The position numbers were made by a program, and so were the translations under genes. Of a stretch of 64,000 bases of DNA, positions 1-10,626 are shown piece by piece. Origin of the DNA: Arthonia radiata (taxonomy: Eukaryota; Ascomycota; Arthoniomycetes; Arthoniales; Arthoniaceae); NCBI GenBank assembly GCA_002989075.1, contig PSQN01000017.1, positions 744,001-808,000 on the forward strand, read 5' to 3'. Below the pieces are notes generated by a model. It had not been told where the DNA came from and ran no database searches. It worked only from the letters and a program-made list of their open reading frames with translations. Position 1 is the first letter of the stretch. Every line of letters starts with the position of its first letter.

Positions 1-450
1 ATAGGCTTCATCCGTCCATATTCTGAGCGCTTGCTCCTCAATCCTTCAACGGTGTTGTGCCGGAAGCACAGCAGATTGCAGCGTTGTAATTAGGCCAGTT
101 CCAGTCCAGAATAGGAGCGCTCCGCTGTACCAGGCATAAAACGATGGCCTGGCAGGGCTTTCAACACCTGCTCCTGGCTGGATTGCGTCCTCTGCCCCAC
201 CTGCTATCACAGCTGGATTTTCATAGGCGTCACTTTCTGAGCTTCGTATCCTCACCTCACATCGCTCCATAGCAACGGCTTGGCGCGAGCTCGTGTCATA
301 AATCAGCTTTCACTCGCTCTCACAACAGCATCTCCCCAGTCTACAATTGATACCTTCTACCTCCACAAACCTCTCAGATCAGACGCGCTGCTCTATTGCA
401 CTACTTCTTGAACCATATCAAGCACACCGGCCACGCTGAAGAATAGCGCT
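1..450. other. Flank upstream of the first gene
   Basis: No gene could be supported here. A 74-codon frame on the minus strand (46-270) resembles no family I know and has no splice or neighbour support. The stretch just before 451 is pyrimidine-rich, as is common in fungal promoters and 5' leaders, so it most likely holds the promoter and leader of the gene starting at 451. Confidence 0.4.
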
Positions 451-1607
451 ATGGACCTCAGCGAGACCGATACCCGCATGCTGGGTCTAGCGATGCAATG
501 CAGTACGTACAGCAAACCATCATTGTCCTTTACCGGTCCCTTCTCGGTCCACATCCCCTGCGTAGGCAGAGATGACGCAATTCGAGCTGAAACAAAGCGG
601 TGCGACTGCTACGAACAACGATGCTAATGTAATACTTTCAGTCAAGGGCGGCGGCAAGCCCGACGTAAGCCAGACCTATCCCCAGAAGCGCCTCCAAATC
701 AGAGCCACATCACTAAATCCCAACAGATCGACTACGACAAGCTCATGAACATGGCTGGCCGTAAGTCAAACCATCACAGCCAGCACTAAGAGAGCTTTCT
801 ACTGATTTAACCCCAAAAGACACCAACGCCGGCTCCACCCGCAACAAGATGGCTCAGATCTTCAAGAAGCTCGAGACGGGCGGTGCTACTGATTCTGCGC
901 CGGGTACCCCAAGCAAGGTGAGAACATCACAGCCTCTGCAATTTCCTGGCAACTGTCTGGCTACTGTCTCTAAGCTGTCGCTCCGCCGGCGTGGCCTCGA
1001 ATTGGCGGATTTGAGACCATTCACCCTCAGGTGTACTTGCTGTTCACATATGATACTGACCTTTTCACCTACACAGACCCCCCGCAAACCCGCTACCAAG
1101 CGCAAACCCACCGACTCCGACACCGAAGCCCCGTCACCATCCAAAAAGGCCAAAGCAACCCCCAAGAAGAGCACCAAACCTGATCCATCCGACGCCGCCG
1201 ACGCGCCCGAGCCGCCCACCACGCCGAAACCCGCTGCCAAAAAGGGTGTCGCAGCCAAAAAGAACCCTGTGGTGAAGGCTGAGCCCACCGATGATGCGTC
1301 CGAGCCCGCCCCGCCCTCGAAACCAGCTGGAACTACGTCTAAAGCAGGTAAAGGAGCCAAGGGGGCCAAAAAGGGCAATGTTGGCAAGGTTCTGGCCACC
1401 CCGGCGGGCTCGGAGGAGCCGTCTAGTACGCGGGTTACGCGTAGTCGTTCTGCCACGCCGAAGACTAAGGGCGCGGATGGTGGGAAGGCTGTGAAGGAGG
1501 CTATGGTGCCTATTAAGGAGGAGCCGGAGGATGAGGATGGGGATGGAGAGGAGGGAGGCGGGACAGTGGAGGAGGAGGAGGAGGAGGAGGAGGAGGTTGC
1601 TGTTTAA
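451..1607 (+). CDS. Lysine-rich nuclear protein with conserved N-terminal helical domain
   Basis: Five exons: 451-502, 642-664, 727-760, 820-917 and 1077-1607. All junctions are GT-AG and in phase, giving 245 residues. The N-terminal 60 or so residues (begins MDLSETDTRMLGLAMQC, then KGGGKPDIDYDKL and GSTRNKMAQIFKKLE) look like the small Myb/SANT-like helical domain found at the start of many uncharacterised ascomycete nuclear proteins. The middle is rich in Lys, Ala and Pro (PKPAAKKG, AAKKNP), like a histone H1 tail. The C-terminus is acidic and ends in nine Glu before VAV. I infer a chromatin or DNA-binding role; the true function is unknown. The tiny exons 2 and 3 mean that a start placed at 849 would lose the conserved domain. 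The gene is convergent with methionine aminopeptidase downstream. Confidence 0.8.
1569..1595 (+). repeat. (GAG)9 trinucleotide run coding poly-Glu
   Basis: Nine perfect GAG codons in tandem near the 3' end of the lysine-rich protein gene encode its acidic tail. Uninterrupted triplets of this kind are prone to slippage, so length variation between strains is likely. Confidence 0.9.
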
Positions 1608-1970
1608 TCGGCCTGGGAGAGAGCTGAGGGGATGGCGTGGAGTGGATGGGAGGGGGTTGAAACAGTAGGGGGGCGGTCGTGGACGCTGCTCTACGAGGAG
1701 CATTGAGGCAGCATGACTATGAACATGCAAGTAGCTAGCATGAATCGAAGAACATTGCACAAATTCGCCCTTGTTTTTGATTGTGCTTTTGCAGCATTTG
1801 CAGTTAGATGCATTGCTTGTGCACTGGCTGCCTCTGGGCAGCGCCAGCGTCTTCGCACTTGAACGATGCAGTGGAAGCAGTATGCAAAGTTGCGAGCTGC
1901 TGTAAGTGTATCAAACGAATATACAAGAGACACGTTCCCAATCGCATTCGTGAAAGACATGCTACTTTAG

Positions 1971-3540
1971 TCAAATCTTCGTCGTCTCTCCATTGGGCTT
2001 CGCCGCGTCGCCATTCGTCTTCGGAGCCTCGCCATTGGTATCTGCAGACTCTCCATTGACCTCCCCCTTTGGCATCGGCATCGGTCCACCTGGCGAATTC
2101 GGCAACCGCGCAGTCAACACCTCCACGCCATCCTCAGTGACCAGAAGCGTATGCTCAAATTGTGCACTGCGTTTGCCATCCTGCGTCGTGCTCGTCCAGT
2201 CGTCCGGCCACGTCTTGTCCTTGTGCGTGCCTAGGTTGATCATAGGCTCGATGGTGAAGCACCTATTGCGCACACTTCAGTAAGCCTCAACTCAAGTACA
2301 ATCGAATGCCCGGTACGTAAGCTGTGTATATCAGAAGGGGATCACTTACATCCCCGGCTTCGCCGTCCCCACCGCCTTACTCTTCGCATAATGCGGCACA
2401 TTCGGCGGCCCATGAAACATCTGATTGACCCCATGTCCACAATACGTCTTGACAACCGCACACCCCTTACTCTTCGCGTGCTTCTCAATCACACCCCCAG
2501 GGTCCTTAAACGCCATCCCCGGCTTCACCAGCTTGATCGCCTCATCCAAGCACTCCCGGGACGTCTCCACAACGCGCACGTTATCAGGGTTCGAGGCCGC
2601 GGAGCCGACGTAGTACGTCTCGTTGATGTCCCCGTGAAAGCCGTTGTGGTACAGCGAGACGTCGATGTTGATGATGTCGCCGTTTTGGAGGGGCCGCTGG
2701 TCGGGGATCCCGTGGCAGATGACTTCGTTGATGGAGGTGCAAACGGATTTGGGGAAGCGGTAGTAGTTGAGGGGTGAGGGGTAGGCCTGAGATTTCGTTA
2801 GCATTCCTGCTCTCCACGATATTGTTGATGAGTATAGCCATGATAGGGAGGGGAGGGGAAGATGGGGAGACAACCATACATCACGCTCAATGCACGCCTC
2901 GTGCACAACCTCATCGATCCGGTCGGTCGTCACGCCGGGCTTGCAGGCCGCTGCTGCCGCGTCGAGAACTTCCCTCGATAAGCGGCACACCTTTCGCATG
3001 GCATCCTGTCCCGCCTTGTCGAGCACCTTGATCTTAGTCCTGCCGACAAAGGCCTGCTCGGAGCGAGGCACGCCATCCGCGACATACTCTGGCTTCCGTA
3101 TCCGTTCAGGCACCGGACGTCGCGGCGCAAGCGGGTAGACAGGCCTCAGTGGTCCTGTGTATGGATATGTTGGGAATGGATTGTGTTGGCCGGTCGCTGG
3201 ATCTATGTGAGCGGTCGCGTTCGGCGGGAAGATGGAGCGCAGCGTACTTGTCTTGTGCTTGGATTTGTGTGACGTCTGCTCTCATTAGCATAGCTGATCC
3301 ACCTACCTTGGCATTCGCTCATGTCATGACGTTTAGCTTGTTGGACACGGAGCAAACGTCTCAATATACCTTTCCTGGTAGCAGGACTCGTGACGACTAA
3401 GGAATGGTGGGACTTACCCAATTCTTCTTGAAGCAATCCTGCGAGCAGAAGAAGCTCTGCCTCCCCATCTTTTGACATGTCGGGCACTGCAACGAGCTGG
3501 CATCGTTCTCGCAGTCATCGCCCTGGCATTCTTTGGTCAT
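1971..3540 (-). CDS. map1: Methionine aminopeptidase 1
   Basis: Removes the initiator Met from nascent cytosolic proteins as a metal-dependent, ribosome-associated enzyme. Four exons on the minus strand (3540-3418, 3275-2880, 2786-2350, 2262-1971) give 415 residues, normal for eukaryotic type 1 enzymes. The N-terminus carries the Cys-rich zinc finger of this family (CQGDDC, CPTC, FFCSQDC). The catalytic pita-bread fold follows, with all metal ligands present: D215 (NIDVSLYH), D226 (FHGDINET), H298 (QMFHGPP), E324 (TIEPMINLG) and E355 (QFEHTLLV), plus substrate His H198 (VICHGIP) and H305. The ATG at 3540 is chosen because it opens directly into the zinc finger. The C-terminus has an extra Asn/Gly/Lys-rich tail of about 40 residues, probably disordered. 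Divergent from the gene at 3926. Confidence 0.97.
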
Positions 3541-3925
3541 ACTTAGTATCCTGCGCTCACGAGGAGTGACCTCTTTCTTGAACGTCCTGTACAATGTTCG
3601 CCGCTGTTGGAGCCTCTGCCAGTCTCGAGTTCAGCAATGCTCTCTTTGCGCGTGCTCCAACCTTTCCAAAGATTTCAGGAGTGGTGAACGTGGCCAGTCA
3701 GCGTTTTGTAGCAGCCTTGGGGCGGCTGCAAGACTTCCGTTGCAAGGGTAGTAATCTGCTAGTTTTCTACCAGTCTAAATAAAGCTTAGCGTACTAAGTA
3801 TGCGGCCCCTTGCGCCAAGGGGTCCGACGGCATGACGTTCTATATTGCAGGTGTGGCTAACATTCGCCATCCCAGTAGTAAACAATTTGAAATATTCCGG
3901 ATGAGGCCGTAGAGTGCGTACGGAT
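3541..3925. promoter_or_regulatory. Divergent promoter region between map1 and bna4
   Basis: These 385 bp separate the two start codons of genes transcribed away from each other, so both promoters must lie here or overlap the leaders. I see no open frame of coding quality and no factor-binding site I would name. Confidence 0.5.
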
Positions 3926-5755
3926 ATGAGCAAGAATACAGATGGCAAGCGAAAGATTATAGTAATTGGAGCGGGCCCTGTGGGCGCCCTCGCAGCCCTC
4001 TATGCTGCCAAACGAGGCCATGATGTCGAGTTGTATGAGTTACGAGGAGGTGAGTTCATGTTTCGATTATTATACTACGCTGCGTCCATGATGCAAGAGA
4101 AAAACCCAAAATTTCCTTCCTGACAGAATGGTGCATACTGAAGGAGTCTGTATCATGCGAAAAAGACCATCGCCACACAATCCCGTTTTCTTGATATTCT
4201 CCTACAAATAGCAGAGAGAACCGCAGAACCGCACGTTCTCTCCCTCATACCCATCCCCTTCACCTCTCATCACAGCCAACTCCTCACACACCCCTTCTAA
4301 CCACCCCCAGACCTCCGCAACGACACCACCACCCCCCTAAACTTCACCAAATCAATCAACCTCGCCCTCTCCCACCGGGGCATCACGGCCCTCTCCCACG
4401 CCCGCTCCCCCGCCCTGCTTACCACCATCCTCACCTCCACAATCCCCATGCACGGCCGCATGATCCACGCCCTCTCGGCCACCGGGACCCCCACCGCGAC
4501 ATCTCAAGCCTACGACGTCCAAGGCCGCTTCATCCGCGCCGCCGACCGCGCCGACCTCAACAAAGCCCTCCTCTCCGAACTGGCATCACTGGATAATGTG
4601 ACCCTGAACTTCGAGCACAAACTCACCGGCGCGGACTTTAACAAGGGCGTGGCGTGGGTGGAAGATCACGCCCCTTCTGCTGCTGCTCCGGGCGATAGTG
4701 CGAAAATGTGGGTGGATAACCATAAACCTGCTTCTAAGACGCGGCCGGACGAGCGAGAGGTTTCCTTTGATTTGTTAATTGGGGCCGACGGCGCGCATTC
4801 GGCCGCTCGGCACAATTTGATGAAGTATGCGAGGGTGAGTTATAGGCAGGAGTATATTAATACGCTGTGGTGTGAGTTCCATATTCCACCGAAATACTCT
4901 GGCACCTCTAGTGAAGGGGAAGGGGAAGGGGGGGAGTTCGCGATCAGTCCTAATCACCTGCATATCTGGCCCAGCCCGGGGCATGCGGAGGAGCCGATGA
5001 TGTTCATCGCCATCCCGTCGTCGGACAAGAGTTTCACATGCACGCTCTTCGCGCCGCCAGCCACCTTCGAGGCTTTATCAGCGAACACGGCGGGGGTGCC
5101 TGAGTTCTTCGAGCAGAGCTTCCCGGGGATCGTGCCGCTGCTCATCAGCCCGGAGGATGCGGTGGCGCAGTTCAAGGGGAATCCGCATCTGCCGCTTGTC
5201 AGTATTAAGTGCAGTCCACACCACTACGCTTCGAAACATCAAGACGACCGGGGCAGGAGCAAAGCCGGCGCTGTGATCGTGGGCGACGCAGCACACGCTA
5301 TGGTGCCGTTCTACGGGCAGGGGATGAACAGCGGATTGGAAGACGTGCGGGTGTTGTTCGATGTCTTGGATACGCAGCTAGGGGCGGAGTGGTCTGGCGA
5401 TCTAGGGAAGGCACTGGAGAAGTATACGGAAGAGAGGACGAAGGATTCGCATGCGATTGTGGATCTGAGTATGAAGAACTTTGAGGAGATGCGGAGTGGT
5501 GTTACGAGTCCGGTGTATAAGGCTAGGAAGGGGGTGGAGGAGTGGTTGAGTGTGTGGGCGCCGTGGACGGGGTTTAAGACGCAGTATTCGAGGGTCAGCT
5601 TTAGTGATGAGGGTTATAGTAGTGTGGTGAGTAATGTGGATAGGCAGGGGCGGATGTTGAGTTGGGGAGGAGTAGCCGTGGGGCTGGGGGTTGTGAGTGT
5701 CGGTGTTGCGGTGGTGGGAAGGACGGGTCTGCTGAGTAGGCCCAGTGGTAGATGA
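3926..5755 (+). CDS. bna4: Kynurenine 3-monooxygenase
   Basis: FAD- and NADPH-dependent hydroxylation of L-kynurenine to 3-hydroxykynurenine in the tryptophan-to-NAD pathway, at the mitochondrial outer membrane. Two exons (3926-4049, 4311-5755) give 522 residues. Exon 1 has the FAD dinucleotide fold ([22 protein letters not shown]15/G17/G20). Exon 2 opens with the family-typical [10 protein letters not shown] and continues with [13 protein letters not shown] and LNKALL, the DG motif ([14 protein letters not shown]) and the second FAD motif ([19 protein letters not shown]). A hydrophobic segment near the C-terminus (about residues 490-510) fits the known tail anchor. The 261-nt intron is much longer than its neighbours and holds other AG sites, so alternative acceptors are possible. 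Other flavin monooxygenases are less likely because of the SINLALS and RGRFI-type motifs. Confidence 0.93.
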
Positions 5756-5834
5756 TTGAGGATGTGATCGAAATTAGATTGTACATAGAAGCGTCATGTC
5801 TTACACATCTCTAAGCTCGCGTATATGCTCATAA

Positions 5835-7061
5835 CTATCGTAAATCATCATCACCGCGCTCCACATCGCTCAACGCAGTCCGCATCCCCGTCATTTGCCC
5901 GCGAGGTATTCTTGGATCGCTGGATTGGATAAATCCGCCTTTGGCCTCAGAAGATGCTTCTCTTCCGAGCGGACCCTCTGATGAGTTTCCGTACGGATAT
6001 GACTCCAAACGCATACCCTGGTCGCCCTTTCGCTTCACTAAACTCCCCAGCCGCCTCTTCACCGCCGATCCCATCTTCGACAGAAACTTCGGCAACTTTC
6101 TCGAATCTCCAGAATCTTGATCTCGTCCCACCACGAACAGCGCGCGCGACGCGGTTACCGACACCATTATCACGGCGATGCTGCACTCCTGCTGTACCCA
6201 GAATTCGGTCCAGATGTCGTCGAGCTGACCGGTCTCAGGGAGGTGAATGCCACCAATGCGAATGAGGCCCACGATCGCCATGACAGTAGAGAGGCAGAGG
6301 GTCACACCGAGACCGACCTTCTGGCGCATAGACATGCGTACGCGCCAGAGGAGCGCGATGGGGATGGAGATGATGAGGAAGTCGGTGACTACGTCGAGGG
6401 CGGAGGTGCTGATGGCGATAGCGGGAATGCGACTAGTACCCGTGGTTTGGGAGCATTTCGCTGGAGCAGAGGTCAGTGGTGTGCTCTAGTATGTTGTAGT
6501 GCAAGGCTTACCAATGATTGTTGTCACATCAGAGTACGGGCAGGTCAGACTGCTGAGAACGACATTTACGATGAAGACCGTGACCTGCAGTTTCAAATAT
6601 CAGCATGCTGCATCTTCGACTGCTCGATGTATATTGCTCCCAACATACCACAAAACTAAGTACCACCCACCACAGCCTCTTCAACCGCTCCAAGCGCGAC
6701 ACGAGCTTGCGAAAGAACAGCAAATAAGCCAGCTTCACGCCAAAGAGAACCAGCCACCACAGGCACAGCAGGACGGTGGAGGTCTTTAATTGTATCGGCA
6801 CGTCGTGTAGAATTTGTGTGATTGTGTCATTTTGAAGGCCAAAGAGGGACAGTCGCAGACCGTGAAAGGTATAACCCAGATTGACGAGATTCAACACCGT
6901 AGCTGCGATCAGCGCGGCAACCGAGGCCACCAGCACATAGTCTTCAGCGTCGAAGCGGCGGAGGACTCGAATCTGGACGTAGAGGCGGACGGTGTATGCG
7001 AGGAGCGCGATGCCGAGGAGTGCGCCGGTTGCGCCCTGGGTGTAAAGAGTGAGCTGACATC
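5835..7061 (-). CDS. Fungal rhodopsin-domain integral membrane protein
   Basis: A multi-pass membrane protein of the family usually annotated as fungal rhodopsin domain (related to the Pth11-like group). Exons supported on the minus strand are 7061-6649, 6584-6512 and 6460-5835, with GT-AG junctions in phase. Landmarks in order: an RRFDAEDYVLVAS segment after the first helix, LWWLVLFGVKLAYLLFFRKL, CPYSDVTT, DVVTDFLIISIPIALLWRVR, then GLIRIGGIH and a helix ending in ALFVVGRD. About seven membrane helices are visible, followed by a charged cytoplasmic tail rich in Lys, Arg, Ser and Gly. The 5' end is unresolved: the open frame continues upstream to about 7116 without an ATG, and the ATG at 7130-7132 does not connect in phase through a normal-length intron. 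Ligand and function are unknown; no retinal-binding Lys is claimed. Confidence 0.83.
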
Positions 7062-8363
7062 CTGCGAGAGTTGGTGCTGCTTTCACGTACTCGATATGCG
7101 TCTCCTGGTATCCTGCCTACGTCTTCCGACATGATGGTAGAGCGTGTCCTCAATAGTCGTACAAGATAAGTCGCGCAAACTCCACGGTCCTGGATCACCT
7201 CTCACGCGTCAAGGCGTCGTGAAGGGTGGGACGTTAGGATGAAGGGCGACGAGTGACAACGGCGTGGAGGCCGAAGCGAAAGAAACGGGCAAAGGCATAA
7301 TGAAATAAGTTTGCTGATCCGGCTGAAACCGGGGTACGTATCCACAGTACCTAAATGAAGAGTGCTTGGGTGAGGGGTCCGCAAGATGGAGATCGAATCA
7401 TTGAGTCTGGCCCGTGTGGCGGAACCGATGTCGTGCCGTTTCTGAGCCAATTGGGGCAGGAGAGACGGGAAGTCTATTGCAGGCGCACTCTTTCTCACCC
7501 ACACATCCTTGAACTCATTTCGATCCAGAATGCGCGAGCTTTGCGCTTTGCTGGCTGCGCTACGGATGATGCCGTCCGGGTTTGGCTGTGGGGTCGATGG
7601 ACGCTGAAGGCGGCGCAAGAGCCTCCAACGGTCGCTGAACACATCACTGTAGGATCTCGTACAGCGCAGCAGGAACTCGGTGAGATTCCTGGCGGAGTGA
7701 GCGGATTTGGACGTGCCACGGCGCAGAGTATCTCGGTAGATCTGGCTTTGGCTGCAGGGACATGTTGGGGGCCGTGGAAGATGGTCGCCAAAATCAACCT
7801 CAGCTCGGCATTCTTCGCACCGCCAAGATTTCGGCCCGGTGGATCAGCAGCGCTTCCCGGATCAGGTCAAGCGTCCCCTCTGCGCACGGTCTGCCGTTAC
7901 GACTCGAGCTTCAATGAGATGAAAGTCTACAATACGCTTGCACTGCCTATACAGAGCCCAAAGTACCCCGCGAAGCCATCTGATAGACAAAGATGTATGT
8001 CATCTTGGTTATGAGATAATCCATCTCTTCACAAGCTTCACTTCAAGCGCACAGACCATTTGCCTTGCTACACCTTCTCGACGTCAAGCCGTGCGTGCGC
8101 TATTGACTAGCACGGCACGGAACGCGTCTGCCCAAGGTTCCTGCGTTCGAAGACCACCTCACGAGCAAGCTGATTTGCAGACCCGTCTCCTCTGCGAGTC
8201 AGCCTCGAGACGGGCATCTTGTTGCAATCTTTGAGTAACTCACACCAAGTGTGATCCATGGGATAGTACTCAGTCGACCTTGTACCGCGACAAACTGAGG
8301 GCTGTGATGGTTTAAAGTCACATTACTTGCAAACCTGCTATTAAGTCGTTGCTAATCTTCAAG
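7062..8363. other. Intergenic stretch with unsupported open frames
   Basis: Holds the unresolved 5' end of the rhodopsin-domain gene at its left edge and the promoter of the MBOAT gene at its right. Between them a 219-codon plus-strand frame (7355-8014) overlaps 146- and 100-codon minus-strand frames. None resembles a known family, and none shows membrane segments, repeats or a splice structure. Open frames of this size are expected by chance in GC-balanced fungal DNA, so I do not call a gene. Confidence 0.45.
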
Positions 8364-9832
8364 ATGGAGTCTCTACTGATATTTGGCGCGCAACTACTGA
8401 CCACAAGCGCTACACTGGGCTTCACCACGCCATCTTCAATACTACGTCGCACTTCACTACCCCTGGCCGTCTCCCTCTGCGCAGCCCTCATACTCACCTT
8501 GCGCACCACATACAGCCTACGCGCACAATGGGCCGCCACGCTAGGAGGAACGAGCGTTCTCCTACTCTTCCAGCACATCGACATCGTCTTTCTCAATCCT
8601 CGCCGATACTCACCTAGCCCTACCAAAACGATCAAGGACAAGTCACCGACCTCAGCTCAAGAAGCAGACAGACCTTTCACGAGACTATCCTACGGCTTCC
8701 GCGAGGCTACCTCTTTCCGCCATATCAACACCAACGAGCAAGTCAAGAATGTCCCTCCCTTCTCTGGGCAGAACCCCACCTACACCCCATCGCGCAAAGC
8801 GTACCTTCTGCAAGCGCTCCTCCGCCTGACAATCTGCGCCCTCATCGTCGACGCCACCGATGTCTTCGCGCCTCCACCCGAAGAGGCGGCGCGCACCTTC
8901 GCACTAGACTGCATCCCGCTGCTCACGAACCCGCACAATCTCACGCTCGATGCCTTCGCCATGAGAATGGGCGCCACCATCGGCTTCTGGCTCACCATCT
9001 ACTGCGTCGCGCACGTCTCGTATTATTTGTTCGCGCTCCTCGCCGTGGCGTCCGGACTGTCCGAGCCGAGCTCATGGCGTCTATTGTTCAACTCGCCGTT
9101 GGAGATGCGGTCGATGCGGTCGTTCTGGGGGTAAGCACTTTACTCTTGTCCTTGCACTTTTGCTCTCATTCTCAGCCCCGGCGTAACTCGATTTCGCTCA
9201 TATCTCTACACCATTCAGACTCCCTCCCCAAATGCACGGCTGCCCTCCACCTCCCTCTCAACCGCACTCCCACCCCTCACCCTCGGAACACACACTAACT
9301 ACCCCCTAGCAAATTCTGGCACCAAAACATGCGCCGCCCGCTCTCCACCACGTCCACTTTCCTCACAAACAGCATCCTGCACCTCCCGCCCCACACGCTC
9401 ATCCACCGCTACACCCACCTCACCACCGTCTTCTTCCTCTCCGGCCTTCTCCACTTCGCCGCCCACTACGCCGCCGGTATGCCCGTGGCGCGTGCACTTG
9501 GGTCCGTGCAGTTCTTCGTGACGCAGGCGCTGGGGATTGTGGTTGAGGATGCGGTTGTGGGGGGTTATCCGAGAGTGGTGAGGGAGAAGACGGGGGAGGT
9601 GGTAGGTAAGGGATCAGCGGGGGAGGTGGCGGGAGGGGGAAAAGGGAAGGAGAAGGCGAAAGGAGGGGTTCGGTGGGTGAGCTGTTTGGAAAGGGGTGTG
9701 GGGTACGTCTGGGTACTCCTGTTCCTAACGTGGTCCAGCCCGGTGTGGTTGTACAAGGTGGCGGTGGCTGCGCCGAGGGATGGGGGATTGGTGCCTGTGA
9801 GTGTTGTGGGGTGGTTTGTGGGGAAAAGGTGA
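8364..9832 (+). CDS. Wax-synthase-like MBOAT acyltransferase
   Basis: A predicted membrane-bound O-acyltransferase of the wax synthase/TRI7-like group, which move acyl or acetyl groups onto alcohols of lipids or secondary metabolites. Two exons (8364-9130, 9310-9832) give 429 residues. The key evidence spans the junction: the family block SFWG-KFWHQNMRRPL followed by FFLSGLLHFAAHYAAG, which carries the conserved His of the membrane active site (GLLH). At least six hydrophobic helices are visible. A glycine- and lysine-rich loop (about residues 335-360) separates the penultimate helices. The start at 8364 is the first ATG; the preceding in-frame codons lack one. No polyketide synthase, terpene cyclase or P450 lies nearby, so the substrate cannot be inferred from context. 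Confidence 0.85.
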
Positions 9833-10626
9833 ACTGCTTTGATCGAGACAGGAAGGTCATAGTTCGTGGGAAGTGCCTCTCGCAAGACCAGGTGAATCTC
9901 AGAAACGTTCGCTGCAAGGGTGAAAGCCTCATTCCTGACGAGCGCCATGTCCAGTCAGTATGGCGCGGACTGAAGACCGCAGCCGGAAAGCACGTCGAGT
10001 ACCGCCGCGTTCAGTCAGCCCTTCCCAAGGACCGCGAGCAGCAGGCGGCCATTGAGGTGGTCAACCACGCCGTTCATGAGTGCTTCGAGGCGGTGTCGAC
10101 AGCAACACTGCCGTCGAATGCGATTGGGGTAGTCGAACACAGAAAGGGACGAACTGCTCACGCAAGTTTCGCCCACGTTCGTTGGCTGCAGTTGAGGTGA
10201 GTATCGATGATGAGATGAGCTTGTTCTCGTGGTCACGATCCCGCGATCGAGAGCCATGAATGTGGACCGGTTCGTGGGCTGCGTGGGTTGTTGAGTAAGG
10301 ATCGTGAATGGTTTCGGGTGATTTCTGGTCGCAAGCGGTCGCGCCTTCTAACAGTGGCTATCAGGACGCTTGTATAAAGTGTCGAGCGACAGGAATAGCT
10401 TGCGCTACGCTTGGGCGACCTTGGACACTCGCGAGGTTTGCCAAACAAGCGTTAATGCGGCGAAAAATGCCGAGGAGTTACAAAGGCTAGAAGCCAGAGT
10501 GTGCGCGATGGAACAAGGAAGCTAGCCCAGCGGCATTGCTCAAGCAGGCCTGTGACCAGCAAGGGAGGACATGAAATATGCTGTCCATTACCCTTGGCTT
10601 CGTTATCATACACACCATCTCAAACC
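9833..10626. other. Tail-to-tail intergenic stretch
   Basis: Lies between the 3' ends of the MBOAT gene (+) and prp17 (-). I see no supported gene, RNA or repeat. Open frames here (such as 10015-10257 minus and 10308-10490 plus) are short and featureless. Confidence 0.45.

Noticed and set aside
854-1760. Long minus-strand frames (200 and 208 codons) across the lysine-rich protein gene
   Set aside because: They are antisense to a correctly spliced plus-strand gene and encode low-complexity sequence.
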